Part shown: positions 1 to 5,052 of the stretch, in pieces | Position numbering within the stretch: position 1 is the stretch's first letter | How the letters are laid out: each line of letters begins with the position of its first letter | The notes under the pieces: generated by a model | The model's database searches: none | Told to the model about the DNA's origin: nothing | What the model saw: the letters and a program-made list of their open reading frames with translations, nothing else | Translations under genes and position numbers: made by a program | Source: Bacteroidales bacterium | GTDB taxonomy: Bacteria; Bacteroidota; Bacteroidia; Bacteroidales; JAOZQN01 | NCBI GenBank assembly: GCA_029938985.1 | Contig: JAOZTW010000212.1 | Span: 1 to 5,052, forward strand | Direction: 5' to 3' | DNA length: 5,052 nt

Positions 1-1676
1 TTAGTCCTAATGTTGATGTTGATAACCAAGAAGGACAAGTTGAAGAATACTCAAATTGGCGTTCTCAATTAAATACTGACCTCCTTATAACTTATACAAG
101 AAAAATAGGTAAGGATTTCAGTTTTAATCTTTTGGCAGGGCATAATATGAACCAAACTAAATATAGAAGTCAATATGCTGGAGCAATTGGTATTAATATT
201 GACAAATTTTATGACTTATCTAATACTTATGGTACACCAATTATTGGAGAGTATCGTAACATTAAAAGATTAATTGGTGTTTTTGGAAATGCTCAATTTA
301 GTTATAAATCATGGGCTACCTTATCATTAACTTGTAGAAATGATTGGTCGTCTTCATTGCCAGCTGAAAATAACAGTTTTTTCTATCCAGGCGTTGGTGT
401 TGGTTTAGTTTATTCTGATTTATTAAATATTCCTAAAAAGATTTTGCCTTATGGTAAATTAAGAGTAAATTGGGGACAAACTGGAAACGATGCTGGAGTA
501 TATCAAGTATATTCTGTGTTTAGTCAACCAGGGCGTTTTCCTGTAACAAATGGTAACACAAATGTAAACGCATTTAGCGTTGGAAATAGAATTGCAAATC
601 CATTATTACAACCTGAAATAACATCTGAATTTGAAGTAGGATCTGATATGAGATTTTTCCAAAATAGAATAGGAGTTGATGTAACTTATTATAATAAAGT
701 AATTAATAAGCTTATTTTTGATGTAGGACAAGCTGGTTCAACAGGATATACAGCTCAAACAATGAACCTTGGAAAAATTGGAAACAAAGGTATTGAACTT
801 ATGGTAACTCTGGTACCAATCAAAAAGAAGAATTTTACTTGGGATCTTACAATTAATTTTTCTAAAAACTATTCAAAAGTTATTGAACTACCTGGCGAAC
901 TTGAGCATGTTGATATAATGGGCTTACTGGGCGGAACAGAGAATTGGTTTAGAGCATATCCAGGTTCTCCAATTGGTGTGTTTGAAGTATCAGCACCAAG
1001 GTTATACATTGACGACCAAGGTGTTGAACATGTTATAGTAAACCCACAAGGAGTTCCTGATTTGAACTCGGAAGGATATAAACTTGCTGGAAAATCTGAA
1101 CATGATTATATGTTTGGTTTTGTTTCTAAATTTACCTTTTTCAAACTTTTTACTTTAAGTGCAAATGTAGATTATAGACAAGGTGGAGTTATGCACTCTC
1201 GTACAGCTGGTATGGCGTATTTTACTGGAACATCTCCTCAAACTTTGTACAACGATAGACAACCATTTATAGTTCCTAATTCTGTTAGAGCAATTAAAGA
1301 CGAAGATGGAAATGTTTCTTATGTAGAAAATACACTACCAGTACTATACACTAATCTTGGAGGTGCCGCTGATTCATATATGGAAAGAGGTGGATTACAC
1401 ACAGGAGGACACGAAATAATTGAAAAAACTTTTGTAAAATTACGAAGTGTTAGTTTAAAATTTAGAATGCCAAGTAAGTGGTTTAATAAAATGCCTGTTT
1501 CATCAGTTTCTTTTTCTGTAATAGGAAATAATTTACTTATGTGGACACCAGAAGGTAATAATTTTATTGACCCAGAACTTACAACTTATGGTAACGATAT
1601 AGGTGCTGACTTTGGAGAATTTGGAGCAACACCTTCAATCAGAAGTCTCGGTTTTAATTTTTCGGTAAAATTTTAA
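1..1676 (+). CDS. SusC/RagA-family TonB-dependent outer-membrane transporter, C-terminal part (5' end outside window)
   Basis: This is the C-terminal 557 residues of an outer-membrane beta-barrel that imports bulky nutrients using TonB energy. The frame is open from the first full codon at position 3, so the gene enters from outside. The TTG at 132 and the ATG at 147 are internal codons, not starts. Family proteins are usually about 1000 residues, so the carboxypeptidase-like domain, the plug and the first strands are missing. Fragment residues typical of SusC barrels are RVNWGQTGNDA (154-164), NPLLQPEITSEFEVGSD (199-215), LGKIGNKGIEL (256-266), the TFVKLRSVSLKF strand (476-487) and GNNLLMWTP (508-516). 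The protein ends SVKF, and the terminal Phe is the usual barrel-assembly (BAM) signal. The next gene encodes its SusD partner, 287 bp downstream. There is no frameshift or internal stop in the visible part. The family is certain; the substrate is inferred from gene order only (peptides likely). Confidence 0.96.
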   Translation, partial: SPNVDVDNQEGQVEEYSNWRSQLNTDLLITYTRKIGKDFSFNLLAGHNMNQTKYRSQYAGAIGINIDKFYDLSNTYGTPIIGEYRNIKRLIGVFGNAQFSYKSWATLSLTCRNDWSSSLPAENNSFFYPGVGVGLVYSDLLNIPKKILPYGKLRVNWGQTGNDAGVYQVYSVFSQPGRFPVTNGNTNVNAFSVGNRIANPLLQPEITSEFEVGSDMRFFQNRIGVDVTYYNKVINKLIFDVGQAGSTGYTAQTMNLGKIGNKGIELMVTLVPIKKKNFTWDLTINFSKNYSKVIELPGELEHVDIMGLLGGTENWFRAYPGSPIGVFEVSAPRLYIDDQGVEHVIVNPQGVPDLNSEGYKLAGKSEHDYMFGFVSKFTFFKLFTLSANVDYRQGGVMHSRTAGMAYFTGTSPQTLYNDRQPFIVPNSVRAIKDEDGNVSYVENTLPVLYTNLGGAADSYMERGGLHTGGHEIIEKTFVKLRSVSLKFRMPSKWFNKMPVSSVSFSVIGNNLLMWTPEGNNFIDPELTTYGNDIGADFGEFGATPSIRSLGFNFSVKF

Positions 1677-1688
1677 ATAAAAATATTA

Positions 1689-1742
1689 ATTAAGGAATTG
1701 CATAATTATAAAATAAAAATTATTATTTTTCAATTCCTTAAT
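1689..1742. repeat. Perfect 12-bp inverted repeat (hairpin) just after the SusC stop codon
   Basis: ATTAAGGAATTG at 1689-1700 is the exact reverse complement of CAATTCCTTAAT at 1731-1742. Inside the 30-nt spacer, AAAATAA (1710-1716) pairs with TTATTTT (1723-1729), giving a second 7-bp stem. The arms begin 12 nt after the SusC stop. No T-tract follows the right arm, so it does not look like a standard intrinsic terminator. It may instead protect the 3' end of a processed SusC message or weaken read-through into the SusD gene. The pairing is seen directly; the role is inferred. Confidence 0.7.
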
Positions 1743-1743
1743 A

Positions 1744-1860
1744 AGTGAAAAAGAAGAAATAAATAATATCAAATATACTCGTTTAGTTTGCTGTTTTTTT
1801 ATTATAAAAATAACAAAAATTGTGTATTTTAAAAACACTTAATTTATTTTGTTTTTCACT
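1744..1860. repeat. Long-range imperfect inverted repeat in the SusC-SusD gap
   Basis: AGTGAAAAA (1744-1752) pairs perfectly with TTTTTCACT (1852-1860). After a small internal loop, AAATAAAT (1757-1764) pairs with ATTTATTT (1842-1849). Together these give a 17-bp interrupted stem enclosing about 77 nt. The enclosed part contains a short near-palindrome at 1822-1838 (GTGT/ACAC arms). The structure starts right after the neighbouring hairpin. The inner arm is pure A/T, so chance pairing is possible, but the two arms are collinear and close together. No coding frame or clear promoter was seen here. Confidence 0.45.
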
Positions 1861-1890
1861 AATATTTATATTTTACAAAATAAAAACTAC

Positions 1891-1915
1891 ATATCCCTTT
1901 TAAAAAAGAGGATAT
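1891..1915. repeat. Small hairpin upstream of the SusD start
   Basis: ATATCC (1891-1896) pairs with GGATAT (1910-1915). The stem continues as CTTT (1897-1900) with AAAG (1905-1908), with one bulged A at 1909 and a TAAA loop. This gives ten pairs in 25 nt, compact enough to fold locally in the SusD leader. It ends 48 nt before the SusD ATG, and no T-tract follows. It could be a leader element or a processing stop. The structure is read from the sequence; the role is unknown. Confidence 0.5.
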
Positions 1916-1963
1916 ACACAAAACTAAATAAAATAATTAATCATATAAATAAAATTCTATTTT

Positions 1964-3490
1964 ATGAAAAAAATAAAAATAATAACCTTAATGCTAATTA
2001 TTACATTATCATTTGGCTGTAAAAAATTTCTTGATGTAAATCATGACCCTAACTCGCCTGAAGAGTCAAGTGTGGAATATGTATTTCCAGCAGGAGTAGC
2101 AAGTACGGCAAGTGTGTTTGGTGGGTCATGGTCAATACTTGGTGAAATATGGTCTCAACATTGGACATCGCAACCAAACGCACCTTCTTTTCAAGGAGAA
2201 GATAAATATTCTGTTCAAGCTGGTGATTATAGTTACGACCTTAGAGGTTGGGAGAGTATATATACCGCTGCTCTTATGGACTATGAATGGGTAAGAAACG
2301 ATGCCAGAGCAAGTAAAAATTGGACTTATTATCTTATGGCTACTACAATGCAATGCTATACTTACCAAGTTATGGTGGACTTTTTTGACAATATTCCATT
2401 TTCAGAAGCATTACAAAAAGTACCTGCTCCATTCGAAAACGGACAAGAAATTTATGATAGTTTAATTGTTCGCTTAGATTTTGCATTAGCACAAAATTTA
2501 GAAGGGGATAGCTGTATCACTCCGCTTGCAGATGATGTAGTATTTGGAAATATTGGTGGTGGAATGAACAATTGGGTTGCTTTTGCAAATACTTTGAAAT
2601 TAAAAATATACTTGCGACAAAGATTTGCAAGACCAGATGTAGCAAGTGCTGGTATAGCTAAATTATACAGCGATGGTGTTACTTTTTTAAGTGTAGATGC
2701 GGGCTATGGTGCTTTTGATAATGAAACAGGAAGAGATAATTACCTGTATGCAGCACAATTTAGAGGACGTACAGACATTTGCCCAAGTAGAACAATTTTG
2801 GATTACATAACAAACGATAAAAGACTTAATTTTATATTTACTTCACCCGAATTAGGTAATGACGAACCTTATGTTAGTTTTGATGGAGATCAATTCGGTA
2901 TGTATCAAGGAGATATAAATAATGTTTATTCTGATCCTGATAACGAACCAGATAAATTCTCTGAACCAAATGTACAACCACTTCAGTTAGTTTATTTTAT
3001 TTCAAACGTAGAAAGTAAACTATTACAAGCCGAAGCATGCTTGATTTATGGTGTTGGAGATGCACAAAGTTTATTTAATGAGGCTCTAACTGCAGACTAT
3101 TTGAGAAAAGGAGTTGCTGATTATAACTCCGAAGATCCTCCAGTACTTGTGGCAGTAACTCCAACTCCTGTAACTTTTAGTGGTGATGTAGAACAAGATT
3201 TTGAAACCATAATGGTAGAAAAATGGATAGCTTTTACTAACACGCAAGGTATGGAAGCCTTTTTGGAACACAACAGAACAGGATATCCAAAAGAAAGTGC
3301 CTACAACCCAACTATGGACGAGTTTAGTAGTAATTATGTTAAAGGAGAATTTACAGTATCAGTAACAGGAGTACTTAGTGGAAGTTTCCCAAGACGGTTA
3401 TTATTGCCTGCTTCGGAAGAAAGTAAAAATCCAGAACATTGGCCAGGTAGAACTCCATTAGACGAACCAGTTTGGTGGGATGTAAATTAG
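1964..3490 (+). CDS. SusD/RagB-family substrate-binding outer-membrane lipoprotein (SusD-like_2 type)
   Basis: This 508-residue surface lipoprotein should sit as a hinged lid on the SusC barrel encoded just upstream and help capture the nutrient. The ATG at 1964 is chosen because it gives a complete signal peptide: MKK, a hydrophobic core, then the lipobox SFGC with Cys19 as the lipidated residue. The mature start KKFLDVNHDPNSP is the classic SusD N-terminus. Other family marks are DFFDNIPFSEAL (139-150), NNWVAFANTLKLKIYLR (202-218), SNVESKLLQAEA (347-358) in the helical TPR-like core, EKWIAFTNTQGMEAFLEHNR (419-438), FPRRLLLPASEESKNP (475-490) and the terminal VWWDVN. These fit the SusD-like_2 branch (PF12771), and the length is normal. 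No Shine-Dalgarno sequence is visible, as is usual in Bacteroidota. The branch and gene order favour peptide over starch binding, but this is inference. Confidence 0.96.
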   Translation: MKKIKIITLMLIITLSFGCKKFLDVNHDPNSPEESSVEYVFPAGVASTASVFGGSWSILGEIWSQHWTSQPNAPSFQGEDKYSVQAGDYSYDLRGWESIYTAALMDYEWVRNDARASKNWTYYLMATTMQCYTYQVMVDFFDNIPFSEALQKVPAPFENGQEIYDSLIVRLDFALAQNLEGDSCITPLADDVVFGNIGGGMNNWVAFANTLKLKIYLRQRFARPDVASAGIAKLYSDGVTFLSVDAGYGAFDNETGRDNYLYAAQFRGRTDICPSRTILDYITNDKRLNFIFTSPELGNDEPYVSFDGDQFGMYQGDINNVYSDPDNEPDKFSEPNVQPLQLVYFISNVESKLLQAEACLIYGVGDAQSLFNEALTADYLRKGVADYNSEDPPVLVAVTPTPVTFSGDVEQDFETIMVEKWIAFTNTQGMEAFLEHNRTGYPKESAYNPTMDEFSSNYVKGEFTVSVTGVLSGSFPRRLLLPASEESKNPEHWPGRTPLDEPVWWDVN

Positions 3491-3503
3491 GAATATACTA
3501 AAA

Positions 3504-3555
3504 GACTACTCATATTATACCAATTCTCTTAGTTGTTGAGTTTATAAGAGTAGCC
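3504..3555. repeat. Interrupted inverted repeat after the SusD gene
   Basis: CTACTC (3506-3511) pairs with GAGTAG (3548-3553). After a 3-nt bulge, TTATA (3515-3519) pairs with TATAA (3543-3547). G3504 and C3555 can add an outer pair across a mismatch. The structure begins 13 nt after the SusD stop, in the 120-bp gap before the next gene. It has no T-tract, so read-through is expected. It is weaker than the other repeats in this window and could be chance in AT-rich DNA. Confidence 0.4.
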
Positions 3556-3597
3556 TAATAATAATTTTATACTATAAATAATTCAATTAATAATTTT

Positions 3598-3610
3598 AAA
3601 AAAAAATAAT
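3598..3610 (+). promoter_or_regulatory. A-tract leader in place of a Shine-Dalgarno sequence
   Basis: Nine consecutive A residues (3598-3606) followed by TAAT lie directly before the ATG at 3611. No GGAGG-like motif is present. Bacteroidota commonly initiate on A-rich, unstructured leaders, so this is the probable ribosome-loading site, and it supports the chosen start. The leader of the last gene (4404-4423) is similarly A-rich. Confidence 0.5.
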
Positions 3611-4288
3611 ATGAAAAAATACATATTAATATCATTTGTATCTATCTCGATATTTTTGTTATCTTTTAATTCTTGTGACAAATTAGGCTTGGAAGACTCT
3701 ACAGATAATATTTCTGTAGTTTCCACCAAACCTGTCATCACTTTGGAAGGATCTATTATAAATAGTGTTCTGTTAAATGGTAGTTATGAGGACGCAGGAA
3801 GTGATGCAACTGCTGGAAGTAATACAGTTTCAATGGAAATTGTAAGTGGGAATGTGGATATAAAAACAAAAGGTTTTTATGTTGTTACATTCAGAGCGGT
3901 TAATGAATATGATTGGGTTACCTTTGCATATAGATCAGTATTAGTTCATGACGGAAATCCTTATGTTGAAACTTTAAGTGAATTGTACAAAACGGGGTCT
4001 GATTTTCTTAATATTAATTCAACTATAACTAAGATAGAAGAAAAACCTGGATATTATGAAATGCAAAATGTTTGGCCAGGTCAAGAAGCTGAGTTTCCAA
4101 TATATTTTGCAGATAAAGGTAATAATAAGACTTTTGGTGTTGTGCCTGGTGTTGACGAAGTTTATGGTAGATACTTTGGTGAAGCTACACTTGTTGGTAA
4201 TGATCTTGTATTTGAACTGGTATATTATCCACCACAAACAGGATTAAGAACTACTAAAACTGCAACTTGGAATCCAAAAACAAAATAA
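3611..4288 (+). CDS. Surface lipoprotein with Ig-like DUF5011/DUF5012 domain (BT_2262-like)
   Basis: This 225-residue lipoprotein has a signal peptide of MKK, a hydrophobic core to about residue 19, and lipobox FNSC with Cys22 lipidated. The acidic mature start (CDKLGLEDSTD) fits export to the cell surface. Residues about 40-114 form an Ig-like beta domain of the DUF5011/DUF5012 kind: PVITLEGS, then GSYEDAGSDA, a GNVDIKTKGFYVVTFRAVNEYD stretch, and RSVLVHDG at the end. Residues about 118-225 form a second beta-rich domain (PGYYEMQNVWPGQEAEFPIY, FGVVPGVDEVYGRYFGEA), likely the C-terminal domain of BT_2262-like proteins. It lies 120 bp after the SusD gene. In the B. thetaiotaomicron BT2261-2264 complex, the equivalent subunit is an accessory lipoprotein bound to the SusCD core, so the same is inferred here. 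No catalytic motif is visible. The family call is good; the precise role is uncertain. Confidence 0.85.
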   Translation: MKKYILISFVSISIFLLSFNSCDKLGLEDSTDNISVVSTKPVITLEGSIINSVLLNGSYEDAGSDATAGSNTVSMEIVSGNVDIKTKGFYVVTFRAVNEYDWVTFAYRSVLVHDGNPYVETLSELYKTGSDFLNINSTITKIEEKPGYYEMQNVWPGQEAEFPIYFADKGNNKTFGVVPGVDEVYGRYFGEATLVGNDLVFELVYYPPQTGLRTTKTATWNPKTK

Positions 4289-4303
4289 AAAATATAATTA
4301 GGT

Positions 4304-4403
4304 TTTATTCAAACTATCAATATCATAACATTTAATAATATAGCATTTAAATTTACGAATGTAGATTATTATTAATAAAAATGAAAATTTATAGTTTGAA
4401 AAA
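4304..4403. repeat. Nested inverted repeat filling the gap before the last lipoprotein gene
   Basis: The outer arms TTCAAACTAT (4308-4317) and ATAGTTTGAA (4391-4400) are a perfect 10-bp pair, extended by TTT/AAA (4304-4306 with 4401-4403) across one bulge. A middle pair TTAATAATA (4332-4340) with TATTATTAA (4367-4375) adds 9 bp. An inner pair CATT (4344-4347) with AATG (4358-4361) closes a 10-nt loop. The three arms are nested in order, so the whole region can fold into one long interrupted hairpin. No T-tract follows. It could be a structured RNA spacer, a partial terminator or a small MITE-like insertion. Pairing is seen; function is inferred. Confidence 0.6.
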
Positions 4404-4423
4404 CACCACAAAATAAATAAATT

Positions 4424-4993
4424 ATGAAAAAACACATTAAATTAATTTTATTCATTTCAATTGTACTCTCATTTACAGCATGTGATTTATATCCAGACTG
4501 GGAAGATTATGTTGAGTATTCATCAGTATATCCTGTTTGTGGAGAATATTATGTTATTGATTACAATGCAAATGACATGAGCGATACTATAACAGAAGCA
4601 TACTATTTGTATATCTATAACAAGTCGTATAACCCAACAGGTGATTCTATTTGGATTGACAACAATACTGGACATCCAGCTGGAGGTGATCCTTATAGTT
4701 ATAAATATAAAATAAAGTGTAAAGCGGATACAGAGAATTTAAAATTTGATTGTACAAAACAAGGGCATGTTTCAGGTACTTTTGCTCATTCCCAAGATTC
4801 TGCTGTTACTGTTACAATAGAAAGTAGTTTTATTATTGATGAAGATCCTGGTGATATATTGAGTTCAAAAGCTGATAGTATTTATTTCAAATTCTCTTAT
4901 TATGATAAATATGGAGAATTAGTAAGAACTTTAGTAACAGCAGGACACAGAAAAACAGGTTGGGAAGAACCAGAATATGACGATGATATGTAA
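4424..4993 (+). CDS. Lipid_bd-family ('lipid-binding putative hydrolase', BT_2261-like) surface lipoprotein
   Basis: This 189-residue lipoprotein has a signal peptide of MKK, a hydrophobic core, and lipobox FTAC with Cys20 lipidated. The mature start CDLYPDWEDYVEY is acidic, which suits surface export. It matches the Lipid_bd family (PF12888) in order: CGEYYVIDY (39-47), the NKSYNPTGDSIWIDNN stretch (66-81), YKIKCKAD (95-102), SKADSIYFKFSYYDKYGEL (148-166) and the strongly diagnostic AGHRKTGWEEPEYDDD (173-188) near the C-terminus. The family name says hydrolase, but I see no Ser-His-Asp or other catalytic signature, so a structural or ligand-contacting role is more likely. It lies 135 bp after the DUF5012-type gene and is the fourth gene in the BT2264-2261 order. 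Besides Cys20 it has Cys39, Cys99 and Cys110; the last two could face each other across a beta-hairpin. It ends in an acidic tail. Confidence 0.85.
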   Translation: MKKHIKLILFISIVLSFTACDLYPDWEDYVEYSSVYPVCGEYYVIDYNANDMSDTITEAYYLYIYNKSYNPTGDSIWIDNNTGHPAGGDPYSYKYKIKCKADTENLKFDCTKQGHVSGTFAHSQDSAVTVTIESSFIIDEDPGDILSSKADSIYFKFSYYDKYGELVRTLVTAGHRKTGWEEPEYDDDM

Positions 4994-5011
4994 AAATCAG
5001 AGATATTGAGC

Positions 5012-5051
5012 GTTTTCCATGAAAATTAATTATCTTATGTTTGTGGAAAAC
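5012..5051. repeat. 8-bp inverted repeat after the last gene, possible operon-end hairpin
   Basis: GTTTTCCA (5012-5019) is the exact reverse complement of TGGAAAAC (5044-5051). Two wobble pairs and two A-T pairs extend it inward. It starts 18 nt after the stop codon of the last lipoprotein gene, a suitable place for a transcription terminator. The window ends one base after the right arm, so a following T-tract cannot be checked. It could also be one arm of a larger repeat that continues outside. Confidence 0.4.
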
Positions 5052-5052
5052 A

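Noticed and set aside
132..1676. A 514-residue gene starting at TTG 132
   Set aside because: The frame is open upstream to the window edge and the upstream residues fit a SusC barrel strand (TDLLITYTRK), so this is an internal codon of a larger gene.
1784..1790. TAGTTTG motif as a Bacteroidota -7 promoter element (also at 4392-4398)
   Set aside because: The expected form is TAnnTTTG with an upstream TTG/TTTG at proper spacing. Here the TA-TTTG spacing is one base short and no suitable upstream element is present.
1848..1874. TTTG (1848-1851) plus TATATTTT (1867-1874) as a promoter for the SusD gene
   Set aside because: The -7-like part lacks the final G and the 15-nt spacing is short. In such AT-rich DNA this match is too weak to annotate.
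1677..1963. A tRNA, riboswitch or CRISPR array in the longest gap
   Set aside because: There is no cloverleaf, no conserved riboswitch core and no direct repeats with regular spacers; only inverted repeats are seen.
2112..2368. Short open frames on both strands inside the SusD gene (2112-2294 +, 2132-2368 -)
   Set aside because: They overlap a strongly supported SusD frame, match no family I recognise, and are explained as frame shadows.
3086..3271. A 61-residue minus-strand frame inside the SusD gene
   Set aside because: It lies entirely within the conserved SusD C-terminal region, with no start context or recognisable motif.
4019..4247. Short frames on both strands inside the DUF5012-type lipoprotein gene
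   Set aside because: They are contained in a well-supported lipoprotein gene, with biased composition typical of out-of-frame AT-rich DNA.
5019..5052. A possible next gene starting at ATG 5019 (MKINYLMFVEN, open to the window end)
   Set aside because: Only 11 codons are visible, there is no clear signal peptide or A-rich leader, and the ATG sits in the left arm of an inverted repeat. It cannot be supported from this window.

Overview
The window comes from an AT-rich Bacteroidota chromosome. The evidence is a SusC/SusD-type outer-membrane gene pair, lipoprotein signal peptides beginning MKK, A-rich leaders with no Shine-Dalgarno sequence, and low GC by eye. The genus cannot be read from this sequence; an AT-rich member of Bacteroidales or Flavobacteriia fits. 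All four genes lie on the + strand.

Layout: (1) 1-1676, the C-terminal part of a SusC/RagA-family TonB-dependent transporter whose 5' half lies outside the window. (2) 1677-1963, a 287-bp non-coding gap rich in inverted repeats. (3) 1964-3490, a complete SusD-family substrate-binding lipoprotein of the SusD-like_2 type. (4) 3611-4288, a lipoprotein with an Ig-like DUF5011/DUF5012 (BT_2262-like) domain. (5) 4424-4993, a small lipoprotein matching the 'lipid-binding putative hydrolase' family (Lipid_bd, PF12888; BT_2261-like). (6) 4994-5052, a tail with another inverted repeat.

How the genes work together: SusC is the barrel, SusD the lid over it, and the two small lipoproteins are probably accessory surface subunits. 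The order SusC, SusD, DUF5012-type, Lipid_bd-type matches the Bacteroides thetaiotaomicron BT2264-BT2263-BT2262-BT2261 locus, whose purified complex was found with bound peptides. The most likely role is therefore uptake of oligopeptides rather than glycans. This rests on family and gene order; no peptidase, glycosidase or regulator is in the window to confirm the substrate.

I see no sign of a wholly new system. The most unusual feature is that every gap between the genes, and the tail, carries an inverted repeat able to fold as RNA. The most elaborate are in the SusC-SusD gap and in the gap before the last lipoprotein. They could set the relative amounts of the four subunits.
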